DNA of 58,910 nucleotides from Allomyces arbusculus (GCA_027604705.1 JADHYV010000097.1:1-58910); one strand, 5' to 3'; shown: positions 32,530 through 43,312, counted from the stretch's first letter. Notes: generated by a model not told the origin, from the sequence alone. Made by a program: numbers and translations.

Positions 32530-33060
32530 GGGTTGGGACTTTGCAAAGGTCTCTACTGTTCGACCAACTGCTCACCCCATTCGCGGCCAGCAATCCATGT
32601 ACAATGGCCAAAAACGCGTACATTTAAATATTTTCAGGGCATCATGGCTTCCAACGGGATTTCTATCGAGATGTATGGCCCTGGTGCTGGGATTGACCAT
32701 GATGTGTGATGTTTCATGAATTGGAACTTGCTGAGCGACTTGCTGCACTCCTGCTGCTGCCCACCGCTGAGCTGCTTCCATTTATTCTTTGACCCGGCCT
32801 ATCCTGCTCATCCAAACGTAATCGCACCATATGGTGGCGTGCGCAAGGACTGGCAGGATCGATTCAACAAGGCCAGTGGCTGTTCGGATTGCAGTTGAGT
32901 CAGGATTCAAGGGCGCCACGTCGGACTGGGGCATGCTCACGAACAAGCAGAGCCTTTGCATGTTATCGCTTCCCATTTGGCCCGTGCTTTACGTCCCTCT
33001 CCAATGCCTCTTCCATCCACGCGCAGTCCCTGTCAGGCCTCAGGTTGACATATTGTCCAT
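32530..33060 (+). mobile_element. PIF/Harbinger transposase relic (C-terminal part)
   Basis: Translated segments in two frames match the DDE transposase core of PIF/Harbinger elements: STVRPTAHPIRGQQSMYNGQ and FQGIMASNGISIEMYGPG (32550-32710), then DPAYPAHPNVIAPYGGVRKD and VAVRIAVESGFKGATSDWG (32795-32940). Frame changes and missing segments show it is dead. No terminal inverted repeats were identified. It is a plain DNA transposon and could also derive from a domesticated harbinger-like host gene. Confidence 0.6.
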
Positions 33061-34345
33061 TTCACCTACCTGGACTCCATCACCATCCCCCACAGTGGTC
33101 TCTGCCCATGACAAGATGCTAGTCTCATTGATTGATTGCTGTTGTGTTGGCAGCACCGTCACGACTTCAAGGTGAAAATACGCGAATTTGCAACAGGGCG
33201 CATTTCTTCCAAGTTCCAACACCACTGGGATTGGCCCCCCCACATCCAACTGGATCCCGCTGCTGCCCACCCTCAAGGATCTGGGCTTCAGCCATCAATA
33301 ATAAAGTGGGCGCCGCCCCACGCCAGTGGATGTAGGTCTTTTCTCTGTCCAGCAACATTCTGCTCCACCACACACTGCATGCTCTCCTGACCAGCTCTTC
33401 ACTCGTCATCCACCAACCATGACTTAGAACACGTCACAAGTGTCAACCACCCAAGCTGCAAGCAGCTGCAGCACAGTCAGCACTGAGGCATTGATGCATC
33501 AGTAACATCAATGCAGCAAGCAGACTGCAAAGAAGGGAGTCACCCACCTTTCCTCAATGCTGCCCCTGCTCACAAAGCGCTGCATTCACATCCACAATGC
33601 TGCTGCATCTGCTAGCTCACACCCTGCCACATCTCGCCGCTATCCCAAGATCGACGCATGTCATGGAGCATGGCAGTCTCGCCTGACACACGGGTTCTGA
33701 ATTGGGTACTTGGACGATCAATATCACAAGCGACCACTTTTTGATCTCGATTTTGCATGACTCGCCCACGCATCTTTTGGTCGCGCCATCACATGGCCAT
33801 CCTTCAACCCCAGCTTGCTTCCACGACCAACTCGTCCCTTTTCCGAGTTGGTACCACCCTTCATTTCGATCCGACTGTCTTGCTGCTCAAACTTTGCTGA
33901 TCAGACTCAGGTACACATTTGTCAACTACTTTTAGTCGCTGTGCAACCCCCTGCCCAATGCGGGCAAGGTCATAGTTTTGGAAGACAAAGCGCATATCGC
34001 GTGATTGGGTTACCCGACCCATTGGGCTTTCGTGAGTAATTGGTGATGATGTGCACTGTGCCTGACTTGCATAAGAGAAGAAATACATCCAAAACTACTC
34101 TGTGAACGTCATTCAACTTCAAAGGCATGTTGTCCGAGCAGACGGCTTGATCAGGACCAAGAGCACTGTGTGCCGGCCAGCAGCGCTGACCAAGGGGAAG
34201 GGCGGATTGCACGCCAGCCGAAGGATCGGTGGGTGAAAGGGTACGGGGGTGCCGCTGGCGGATCCGCGCTGACCTCAAGCCCCGTCGGACCATCTGGGGA
34301 ATGGTGACGCACGATCCGCAGACATGAGATTTGTATTTTAGAATG
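33061..34345. other. Spacer left of ankyrin copy 2
   Basis: 33040-33130 resembles the tail of repeat copy b3 (TGTCCATTTCACCT...ACTCCATCACCATCCCCCACAG). No gene supported in the rest. Confidence 0.35.
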
Positions 34346-34518
34346 TTTAGACAGCATTTTAACTGTTCCTTTCGACGCACGCCACTGCTTGCGCATCGCA
34401 ACGCAGCGTGGTCATGCGGCCAGTCTAAATCCCAGCCGAAACCACTTTAGACGTCCCCCCGCGCGCGCAGCCATGTCTAATAGACGCGCCGCCTAAAGAG
34501 CGCGTTTCCACCCTGTCC
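34346..34518. other. TTTAGAC/GTCTAAA motif cluster at the break of ankyrin copy 2
   Basis: TTTAGAC at 34346 and 34446 and GTCTAA(A/T) at 34423 and 34475 lie in alternating orientation just where homology of ankyrin copy 2 to copy 1 ends (~34519). Inverted 7-mers at a breakpoint suggest the end of an inserted element, but no full terminal repeat or target duplication was found. Confidence 0.3.
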
Positions 34519-35673
34519 ATGCGACTCGACGACCAGCCGCTTCCACCGGTCAAGGATCGCGACCTCGTTCTTGGAGAGGGCTGCATGGATCGCCATTTTC
34601 ATGGTCGACACGTTGCCACCGCCCCAGCGCTTCTTGTCAGCGAGCCACCAGTCAAGAGCCGCGAGATGGCCACTCCGGCTGGCCACGACAACACCGTAGT
34701 CGCGGTCCTTGGACGACGGAACGCATCCAAACTTTCTCCACCACCAGTCCAGCACCTCGATGCGGTTTGTGGTGCTCGCCTTGGACAAGGGCGCCTGGAA
34801 CGGGAGCTTGCTCACAATGCCCCTCTCGTGCGCTTCGCAAAACCAATCGAGCACGCCGACATGGCCAAACTTGCTTGCCATGTCCATGGCGTCGTTACTC
34901 TGCCGGATCGGGAGCCCGACCTCAACAATCCACTCGAGCACGTCAATCCGGCCAAACGTGGCCGCAGTACGTGTGAATCGCGACGTCAATTTCGCGACCG
35001 GGAACCCGTTTCGTAACCACCACTCGAGCATGTGTGTGTGGCCATGCTCTGCGGCCACGTCAAGAGCCCTGGTCATGGCGCCGCGTACGTCCACGCGTGC
35101 GATCCTCGCAAGCCACCAGTCACAAAACGGCACGTCATTGCGCTCTGCGGCCGCGGCAAGCGCCGTCCCAGAGTATCTTCGCAGTACCGCGCAAAATCTC
35201 CACGGTTCGGGGCAATCGAGCAGCAACTGCAGGATGGGCACATCGCCGCGCCGTGTGGCCTGTTGGAGTGCGCCACTCTGGCGCACAGCGTTGACGTTCA
35301 CGACCGGATCGACCGCGACACGAGCCTTGAGGCGGTCAATGCGGCTGTCAGCGACCGCGCGCGGCGCGGCGCACCCAGGGAAGCGCACGACGACGGCGCG
35401 GCGAACCTGCGAGAGATCTCGACCAACGTGCAAGTACTGGCGCAGCTCGTGCTCGATCTCAACATCGCCCTGGAGCGGCGTGGACTTGCTATGGTGGCGC
35501 GTCAGCGGGTAGTACGTGACAACAACGTGTGCAAGAATGGCCTCAATCAGTTCCCATGGCAAGTGGGGTGCGCTCGGGCTTGGCTGATCCGCGCTTGGTC
35601 TGTTGATGATCATGGTGGAGATGTTGCTGCAAGTGTCGCTGTTGCTGTGGCCATGGTTGCTATTGCTGCTCAT
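34477..35673 (-). CDS. Ankyrin copy 2: 3'-truncated F-box-like/ankyrin gene
   Basis: 398 aa from ATG 35673 (MSSNSNHGHSNSD). It has the F-box-like HLPWELIEAILAHVVV and the same Trp-rich ankyrin units as copy 1 up to VVESH. There the sequence departs (about 34519) and ends in a foreign tail of about 14 residues. Compared with copy 3 it lacks the last ~150 residues. The 316 bp 34992-35307 are identical to 28121-28436 of copy 1, while flanking parts of the gene differ. It could still produce a shortened protein; a pseudogene is equally possible. Confidence 0.6.
   Translation of the reverse strand: MSSNSNHGHSNSDTCSNISTMIINRPSADQPSPSAPHLPWELIEAILAHVVVTYYPLTRHHSKSTPLQGDVEIEHELRQYLHVGRDLSQVRRAVVVRFPGCAAPRAVADSRIDRLKARVAVDPVVNVNAVRQSGALQQATRRGDVPILQLLLDCPEPWRFCAVLRRYSGTALAAAAERNDVPFCDWWLARIARVDVRGAMTRALDVAAEHGHTHMLEWWLRNGFPVAKLTSRFTRTAATFGRIDVLEWIVEVGLPIRQSNDAMDMASKFGHVGVLDWFCEAHERGIVSKLPFQAPLSKASTTNRIEVLDWWWRKFGCVPSSKDRDYGVVVASRSGHLAALDWWLADKKRWGGGNVSTMKMAIHAALSKNEVAILDRWKRLVVESHGQGGNALFRRRVY
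34992..35307 (-). repeat. 316-bp tract identical to 28121-28436
   Basis: Base-by-base reading of both segments shows no difference over 316 bp inside ankyrin copies 1 and 2; on both sides the copies diverge at many positions. It codes from near GALQQATRRGDVPILQ to LEWWLRNGFPVA. Best explained by recent gene conversion. Confidence 0.85.
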
Positions 35674-36120
35674 AATGACTTGTCAGGCCGAAGACGAGAC
35701 GAGAAACTGCAAGCGGAGGAGAGCGATTTTGTTCCTTGGCAATGCCGCAACTTGCTGTCGCTCTCGTCCACCTGTTTGTGGGTGAGCGTGAGTCGCAGCG
35801 GATGAAGACTTGTCCTAGATGATGCTTGTCGCTTGCGGTCACTTGCTTGGCATTGAAGGACTCAAGACTTGATGTGGCACAAGGATGCTTGGTGCTGACC
35901 TGGTCCTGCTGCCATTAGTGAGTCTGCGGGATTTTGATTCCCCAGTTATTTTCCCGTTTGCCCAGTCACAGAAGACGTGGATTGGTTGGAGTCTGAGTCC
36001 TGTTGTGCATCCTGCTCCTTTCGGACATGCCTGCCTGCGGCCGTACGGCCTGCTGATCGGCCCAGCCCAAGATAAACCATTCTCCCCCTCAACCGCCAGC
36101 TGGCATCCGCGACCATCAGC
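35674..36120. other. Spacer with a ~60-bp direct repeat
   Basis: 35860-35915 (AGACTTGATGTGGCACAAGGATG...) is repeated in the same orientation at 36821-36880 on the far side of the Harbinger relic. Otherwise no gene. Confidence 0.4.
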
Positions 36121-36620
36121 ATGGAAGCCGCTGCTGCGCAACTCGTCGCACGGATTGTAGACGTCAGCGCGCAGTTATCGCCGCCGTCGTCTCCATGGTC
36201 CTTGGTGCAGCTCTCGCAGCAAGGCGCGTGGCCACGGAAAATGACAGCGACAGCGAAGACGATGACGATGACATGGATGTCGACGCTGAGCCCGCGCTCC
36301 GAGTGCCCATGGTCGTTGATCCGCGGCAGTGCACGCGTTGTCGTGATTCATCCGACCTGAACGCATATGCGCCATGGGATTGCTGGATGCGGTTCCGCTT
36401 CCTCCATGCAGATGTTCGCGAGCTTGCTCGTCCTCTTCTCCCTCGCCAATAGCCGTCAAGTGCCCCCAGTCAATATCATGTGTGTGCTCTTGCGTCGCTT
36501 CGCGATTCCAATGTGGTTGTATGAGCTGGAGCATGAGTTTGAGTACGATGCGACCACCCTGTCACGTATATTCACCACGGTCTGTTTCTGTTTTGGTGGG
36601 GAGAATTATTCTCATTGATG
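36121..36620 (+). mobile_element. PIF/Harbinger-like gene relic (N-terminal part)
   Basis: Segments WMRFRFLHADVRELARPLLP (36385-36445) and IMCVLLRRFAIPMWLYELEH followed by LSRIF (36475-36575) match the region upstream of the DDE core in harbinger transposases and related host genes. A hydrophobic stretch AVIAAVVSMVLGAALAARR and an acidic run precede it. It is split over at least two frames, with a possible short intron near 36455, and the DDE part is missing. It does not overlap the part preserved at 32530-33060, so the two are not shown to be copies of one element. Confidence 0.5.
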
Positions 36621-36899
36621 GGAGCCCTGATACCTACAGTATTACCCACCAGGCCGTCATTTATCTCGACGTCAATTTCAGCAGCCACCTCCGCCTTGAC
36701 CCGGCCAGTTACTCTTTTTACGGACAGTTGTGCAGTTTGTTCTCGTCTTCATTGGCCGCGGTACTTGATTTGAGTGATGTGGGTTGTTGTTCGAGGGACG
36801 CGTGTGAGGGACTCCCGTGTAGGACCCAGACTTGATGTGGCGCAGAGAGGATGTTTCGTGCTTGCCTGGTCTGTGGTTGCCAGTGTCGTGACAACCGAT

Positions 36900-38150
36900 T
36901 TAACGTATTGAATAGATCAGCGTTCACGTTGACGTGCTCGTATTAAATGCCCGAGAGAGACTTATTGTTGCTGTTCGCCACCTGCTTAGCCTGGCCAGCT
37001 GACCAGCTTCTTCTGCTACACATCAAGCGAGCCTGACATCACAAAGTTGGCCCACTCGATTGAGGCTCGATCGACGCCAATTTAGCTCGATCGAGCACTC
37101 AACACGACGCCTCAGACACCCTTCAATCGACCGCCTCGAGCGCCGTTGGTGTGTACTCCAGCATAACCCAGGTCCAATCAGGCGCCCCCATCCCCTACCT
37201 CGATTGGGCAAGAGCGGGGGTCGATCGACCAATCATTGCTGCCGTTTGAGCGTGGTGCTGCTCTTTTGAGCGTGATGGTATGAATCGATGCTGCATCTGG
37301 TTGATGGAGAGCACCCTTTCTTCATTGAGCACAGCAGAAGATCAATCAACCACCACGATTCAATCCAAGGCCTACGAATGCAAATTTACAAGCACAGCCC
37401 CCCCCCCCCCATGCGTCCCAACCAACAAAAAAACGCAGTAAAAGTAAGAAAAGAAACCTCTCCACCTCCGAATCCCCCACTACAACGAGCTCGAGTACCG
37501 AATGTGTGAGTGCAAGTCCTTGCTGAGCGTCTCCTGGTCCTTGAGGTATCACAAGCTGTCGTCCTCGGTCGCGGATGCTCTGGCGAGACGCGCATCGTCG
37601 GTTCAAGTCGGTCAGCAACTGGTCGAGCACGAGGGTCAGATCCATGACTCAGAGTCGTGGATGCCCTGCACGATCCGACCTCAGTAATTTGGATAACGAA
37701 ACATGGAGCCTGAACATTATGACCTGTCCTTGTAGAAGTGGCCGCAGGGTCGTAGTCCTGGCAACTCGCAGAATATCCCAAACATGGTTTGCGACCACCC
37801 GCCGACCATGAGTCGGATTCCGTTTCAGCCCACGTCTGGGATCAGGCTTGTCAAGGTGCCGTGCATGGTGCTGGCTGGCGTACAAGCAGCAGATTCGACG
37901 CTAAGAGGCTCTCTCCAACGCATCGTTCCGCAGGCGTATTCAGTGTCCTGAATCTCCACGTTGATCTGGACCACCATTGCGACTTCTTCATGACAGACCC
38001 ATTGGCAAGGCTCGCTTGAGCTTGCATGCATGACAATCACCGTGAAATTGTGACACTATGGCAGAGTCTGCACATCATGCGCTCCTTGCGCTTCACGGGA
38101 TCTTTTACTGACAAATACCGCTCGAACGTGGAGTAAGTATCGTCCAAATG
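36900..38150. other. Spacer with TCGATCGA palindromes
   Basis: No gene supported. Perfect 12-bp palindromes GCTCGATCGAGC and GGTCGATCGACC, plus a third CTCGATCGAC, lie within 37060-37220. A run of 13 C lies at 37398-37410. A short plus frame at 37502-37687 has no recognisable domain. Confidence 0.35.
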
Positions 38151-38550
38151 CAGTGGCTCGTTCCAGATCTGGTCCACCTCGGTCGTTCATGGGCATCTAT
38201 TGCGGCGTACCAGGCGGGCGAGGTGGTGGTGCAAACTGGCAGCAAGGCGTGTTGGGTGTGACCCAAATGAGTCGTGAGAATGCGCTGCCTGTTCTGCTGC
38301 TGCTGCTGCTGCTGCTGCCACAAGCTCGCCGCTTGTCGCACAAACATTTTCATCAACGGTGACGCCGCGGCGGATGCGTGTTGAGAGCGGCAAAAACTTT
38401 CCCGCATGCGTTTCCAATCTTGTCAAGTCACTGACGCTGTGGATGCGGCGCAAGTGTAGAACGATCCAAACCAAAATTTGCATAACAATTGCACTGTTCC
38501 ACGACCATGCAATCGCGTCAATGAAAGAAGTTGCTGATACAACTGAGGGG
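38150..38550 (+). repeat. Copy of the region upstream of ankyrin copy 1, with CTG run
   Basis: Matches 28900-29250 with scattered differences. It contains about eight CTG triplets near 38297-38322. No ankyrin gene follows it on the minus strand, so the gene this promoter-like segment once served seems to be gone. Confidence 0.5.
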
Positions 38551-38728
38551 GTCACACTTCCCTTAACGTCATGCAGAGGGGTCAATGTTCCGTTACTTTC
38601 CAGTCCGCGGGGGATGATTGCATGTTTACTGCAAGCAGCACGCGCCAGCATGGAAATGAGGGAGGCAACATGTATCATTGAGCGACATACTCAAAACAAA
38701 CCCGTTTCGACGATTCTCATTCACCACT

Positions 38729-40339
38729 CTACCCATTCACGGAGCTCTCGAACGCGTTGACGATCCTTGGCAGGCACTCCACCTCAAGCGGTGCCGATGG
38801 CGGCAATTCCGGCTTTTTCCACCAATATGTCACGCCGCGTGCCCACTCCCGCCTAATCTCTTCCCTCCGCGTCTCCTCTGTGTACTTGAGCGGCAGCCCG
38901 GACCGCTCCCACCATTCCAATACCTCCACACGGCCCTGCTGCGACGCATTGGCAAGCGCCGCCGCCGTGTAAAGCGGTTCAAGGCCAGACTCGTGCAGCC
39001 ACCAGTCCAGGACGGCCACACGCCCGGCTTGGCTCGCGCAGTCGATGGCTTCGGGCGAGTGCACGAACGGCAGCTTGTGCGCGATCCACCACCGCATCGC
39101 GTCGATGGCACCGTTTCGGCTTGCGGCCGTGAAGTCGGCAACATCCGGGCCGATGGTGGAAGGGAAACGGCACCCGCATTCAGTCCACCAGGACAGCGGT
39201 GGAACAGATGGCGGCAACGTTGCTTGGCCGACGCCAGTGTGCGAATCGACGACCAGTTGCTTCCACCGGTCGAGAACAGCGATTTGGTTGTCCTGGAGCG
39301 CCCTTTTCAGTGCCAGATTCATGGCCGACACGGAGCTGCCACTCCACTTCTTCTTGTCGGCGAGCCACCAGTCGAGGGCATCGAGTTGGGCGTTCCGACT
39401 GGTCACTACGACGGCATAGTCGCGGTCCTTGGATGACGGCACGCATCTAAACTTTCTCCACCACCAATCGAGCACATTGACACGGCCATTTGCAGCCGCC
39501 TTGGCCATGGGCGCCAGGAACGGGAGCTTGCGAATAATCCCTCGGGCATGCACGTCGCACCACCACTCGAGCACGTCAATGTGACCGTTTGCGCTTGCCG
39601 CATCCATGGCGTCGGTGCTCCACTGAATCGGAAGCCCCGCCTGTGCGGCCCACTCGAGCACCTTGATCTGGCCGTGCGCCGACGCGACGCGCACAAACCG
39701 CGACGTGACATTTGCGACGGGATACGCGTGCGACATCCACCAGTCGATGATCGCCACGTGGCCCAACTTGGCGGCCGTATCGATGGCCACGGCCATGGCA
39801 CTGGACATTTCGTTGCGCGAGTACGGCGCAGTCCTCCGGAGCCACCATTGGCAAAACGAGACGTCGTCACGCGCTGCGGCCCAAATGACAGCGACTTTCG
39901 TTTCCTGCTGCATGAGCGAGCGCAGGTTCCACGCGTCTCGGTCAAAAAGCCACGTCAGGACGGCGGTGTCGCCGCGCCGTACGGCTTGGTGGAACGCAGC
40001 GCGAAGATACTCAGGGTGGAGCTTCATGGCTGGATCGACAGCAGCGTAGACGTTGAGCCGGTCGACGCGGCCGTCGGCAACAGCGCACGGCACAGCACAC
40101 CCGGGGAAGCGCAAAACAATGGCGATGTGGGCGCGCGAGAGGCCGCGGGCGACGTGAAGATACTGGCGCAGCTCGTATTCGTGATTCCTGCAGGACGAGA
40201 AACGATCGCGATCGCGATCGCGCATGAGCGGATAGTTCATCGTGACGACGTCAATCTTCCAGGGCAAGCACCCGCCACCATTCACGAGATCTCTGTTCCA
40301 CCTGGCCGGACGTGAGCGTGTGATGGTTGTGACTCGCAC
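38729..40339 (-). CDS. Ankyrin copy 3: full-length Trp-rich ankyrin protein
   Basis: 536 aa in one exon. About twelve ankyrin-like units carry the signatures VLEWW, VLDWWW, AIIDWW and ALDWW, with unit ends such as GRVEVLEWWERSGLPLKYT. Compared with copies 1 and 2, the F-box-like start is shortened (CLPWKIDVVTMNYPL), so coupling to an SCF ubiquitin ligase is less likely. It keeps the C-terminal part lost in the other two. Ankyrin proteins of this kind form large families in blastocladiomycetes and chytrids; partner unknown. It is the only undamaged member here. Confidence 0.75.
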   Translation of the reverse strand: MRVTTITRSRPARWNRDLVNGGGCLPWKIDVVTMNYPLMRDRDRDRFSSCRNHEYELRQYLHVARGLSRAHIAIVLRFPGCAVPCAVADGRVDRLNVYAAVDPAMKLHPEYLRAAFHQAVRRGDTAVLTWLFDRDAWNLRSLMQQETKVAVIWAAARDDVSFCQWWLRRTAPYSRNEMSSAMAVAIDTAAKLGHVAIIDWWMSHAYPVANVTSRFVRVASAHGQIKVLEWAAQAGLPIQWSTDAMDAASANGHIDVLEWWCDVHARGIIRKLPFLAPMAKAAANGRVNVLDWWWRKFRCVPSSKDRDYAVVVTSRNAQLDALDWWLADKKKWSGSSVSAMNLALKRALQDNQIAVLDRWKQLVVDSHTGVGQATLPPSVPPLSWWTECGCRFPSTIGPDVADFTAASRNGAIDAMRWWIAHKLPFVHSPEAIDCASQAGRVAVLDWWLHESGLEPLYTAAALANASQQGRVEVLEWWERSGLPLKYTEETRREEIRREWARGVTYWWKKPELPPSAPLEVECLPRIVNAFESSVNG

Positions 40340-41019
40340 AAGCGAAGACTATGTATCTGGCCGCAGCGAGCTGGCAAAAATGTGCAGGTCCGGTGCATCC
40401 TTGAGATAGAACTCATGAATCATTCGTTGATCGCCCCCCCCCCCCCCCCGAGCATCGATGGACCCTTGATTTGGTCTTGTTGAGCAGGTCTGACGCCACG
40501 GCCAGATACCGATTTCTTTGGTTTTTTCCTCGAGGAAACGATTGGCGAAGCACGCGCAAGAAGGACGATGCTGGCTCCGACGATCCAACCCGTCGTTGTG
40601 CTCGCAATCTGTCAGGCGTCCTTGGAAATAAATTTGGTGATTGTCTCTTGCACCGTTCTGCCACCGTTTTCAGTCGCAAGATCAACGGACTTCACCACTG
40701 AGCAAATCAAGCTCTCAACCTTTACATGGAAATGCCATCAGCAGCACCTTTTGTCTGAGGTCCGTCGACACTCAGCCACACAGTTGGTTGGTCACCCAAG
40801 TGACCCAAATCAATGCAGACCCGTGATCTGAGCTCGTATCAAAAGCAGAGTGGATTTCAAGAAATAAAAATGGTGCCAAGATCATAATCTCCAAGATCCG
40901 CGCATACATTTATCAGAAGGTTTGATGGTGCAATAGTGCATGCGTCTCGACCAAAAAAGAAATCAATTCCAAACCAGAATTATGAACCGGCACTCCACCC
41001 GACACTTCCGTACCCGCCA
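40340..41019. other. Intergenic region with a 16-C run
   Basis: No gene recognised. Sixteen consecutive C lie at 40434-40449. It holds the promoter side of ankyrin copy 3 and the 3' flank of CstF-64. Confidence 0.4.
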
Positions 41020-42209
41020 TCATTGTGCCGGCGGCACAAACAGGTGCTGGAACTGCGCAAACTGCGTCCGCTACAGACACCAAACCGCACCACCCAGAAA
41101 TCACGTTAGTACTCCTCCCCATCGATCCTCACTCACCCTCAACCCCCAAAACGTACCAACTGCATGACGGTCGCGCGCTGTTCCGGTGCGAGCGCGTCGA
41201 TCTGCGCCGGCGTGAGTGCAAACACCTGCACAAGCAACTGCCGCTGCGTCTCCGAGACCCCCGGAATCGCGGCCGGCGAGACCATCGGCGGTGCCGGCAC
41301 CGGTGGCGGCGCGCCCATGGTCATGGGCGGGACCATGTGTGCGGCGGCAGCGGCCGGGTGGACGAGCGGTGGGGCGCCTAGCCGAGACGGACGGATGTCA
41401 GGGTGGGTCGGGCAGCGCAAATGTGCACGCTATGCGTACCCAGCGGGAACCCGACGGGAGGCGGGACCATGGGCGGCGCGCCCATGAGCGGCGGTGGTGG
41501 CATCAGGCCCGGTGGCGGCGGCGCGGCGGCAGCCACGTTCTTGACGATGCGCTGGATGGCCGACGGGTCGACGATACCGCACGTGAGCATCATGAGCATC
41601 AGCGAGTAGGTGAGCTGCGGGTTGCCGGCGAGCAGGGCGCGCGCCGCCTCGGGCTGGGTCGCGGCAAGGGACTGTCGTGAAGCGAAGGGGGGACGTGAGC
41701 GGTCGGAAGTTCGGTCCCACAGCAACAGTGCGGCAACAAACCTTCATGTTGGCCAACAAATCCAACTGCTGCTCTTTGGAGATACCATCAATCACTTTCG
41801 AAATCGCGTCCATTGCAGCAACCCCGGGCTCGAGCGGCGTGAACGTGGGTTTCCCTGCATCCTGCCGCGCATTCTCCTCCCTATGCTCTCGCTCCCTCTC
41901 CTCCTCGTCATCTTCTTCCTCCACCGCCTCATTCCGCTCCTTGGCATCGGCCAAATGCACGCGCAATTTGCGCCCGTGCAATTCGTAGTCGTGCAGGTTG
42001 CGCACGGCCGACGCCGCCGTCGCCGGGTCAAAGTACTCGGCAAACCCGAACCCGCGCGGCTTGAGTGTTTCCTTGTCGATCATCAGCCGGAACGCCGCGA
42101 GCGGGCCCGGTTCGCGGAAGAGGTCGGCGAGCGTGTCCTCGGTCGCCTCCCAGGGGATGTTGCCGACAAAGACCATGCACCCGGCGGTGCGCGCGTTGGA
42201 ATTCGACAT
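41020..42209 (-). CDS. Cleavage stimulation factor 64 kDa subunit (CstF-64/Rna15)
   Basis: Exons 41742-42209, 41440-41671, 41157-41377 and 41020-41070 give 323 aa. The N-terminal RRM (about 10-90) has RNP2 VFVGNI and RNP1 RGFGFAEY. A hinge follows (MDAISKVIDGISKEQQLDLLANMK, split here by intron 1, then AARALLAGNPQLTYSLM). After a Pro/Met/Ala-rich linker comes the C-terminal helical domain RQLLVQVFALTPAQIDALAP. The last intron (86 nt) has TACTAAC, and the terminal exon ends FVPPAQ. It binds U/GU-rich downstream elements in mRNA 3' end formation. The acidic Glu/Arg stretch after the RRM is extra. It is divergent from the Tctex gene. Confidence 0.88.
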
Positions 42210-42612
42210 TTTGAGCGCGGGCGCGGGCGGTGTGCGGGTGGTTGCGTGAAGTTGCAGGGGCTCGGTGAAGTGCTGGACGAGGACGACGTGGGGGTCGCGG
42301 ACGACAGGAAAGAACACGAAGTCGACGTTGAGCAGGGGTGATCAACGGCGACACGGGGATTTCACGTGGTTTCGAGCCTCCGTCCCGCACCACGCCGTCT
42401 CGCGGCTGCACGACGCGCGTCGCCGCCGTGCACGGGCGACCGTCACACGAGCGCCTGCCGTCCCCTCGCGGCCGCGCCTGCGCCACGCCGATCCCACCGC
42501 GCCACGAACAAGCGCACGACCTGCTGCATCCCGTGCCGCCGTCCACTGCCGCACGCGGCCCCGACCCGCCCGCCGCGCACGCCGACGTCTCGACACCACC
42601 AGCTCCACCGCC

Positions 42613-43312
42613 ATGGCCGACACGGCGCCGCCCGCACCAACGCCTGCCACCACCGGCGGTCCCCCCGGCAGCGCCCCACCTCCCCCCGGCGCCCCCGGCT
42701 CGACCGTCCCGCCCACGCCCGCCGGCGCCTCGGCCAACGGCGCTTTACCGACGGCGGCCAATCTCGAAAAGGCGGCCGAGGCCGGCCAGCGCGTTTACGA
42801 GAACACGTACCGCGTCGGCCCTGACCGCACGTTCCCGACGGCGCACGCGCGCAAATTGGCCGCAGAGATCTTGGAGAAGCGGTTGACGAAGGTGAACTAT
42901 GCGCCGGAGACCGCGGCAGAACTGACGAAGGTGATCTCGGCGGAGATTGTGGCTGGGTTGAAGGGTGCGTTGAGGTCGATCGAGGAGAAGAGGGACGCGC
43001 GGCCGGAGTCAAGCTGGCGAGCGAGCGAGTGAGACATGCCGGCTGACTCCCTCGTGGTAGCGCTCAATCTCGACCGGTACAAGTACGTCGCCGACGTGAC
43101 AATTGGCGAATTCAAGGGCCAGGGCATCCGGTCGGCGAGCCGCGCGCTCTGGGACTCGACGACCGATTCGTTTGCGTCGGCCACGTTCAAAAACGTACGC
43201 TCCGCGCGTGTCTCCCGTTGCCTCTCGCGCCGCTTTGCACTGACGCGACCTGCGGTTCCACTAGGCATCGCTCTTCTGCGTCGCCGTCGTGTTCGGCGTC
43301 TACTTTGAGTGA
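42613..43312 (+). CDS. Tctex1-family dynein light chain (DYNLT2B/TCTEX1D2 type)
   Basis: Exons 42613-42964, 43061-43194 and 43265-43312 give 177 aa. The first 60 residues are Pro/Ala/Gly-rich. The Tctex1 fold starts at YENTYRVGPDRTF and continues with TKVISAEIVAGLK, RYKYVADVTIGEFKGQG, ALWDSTTDSFASATF and ASLFCVAVVFGVYFE. This is the family's typical end with the W-D-S/T-D signature. In animals and algae this subtype belongs to dynein-2, the retrograde intraflagellar transport motor, which fits a fungus with flagellated zoospores. Splice phases all agree; the last exon is only 48 nt. Confidence 0.88.
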
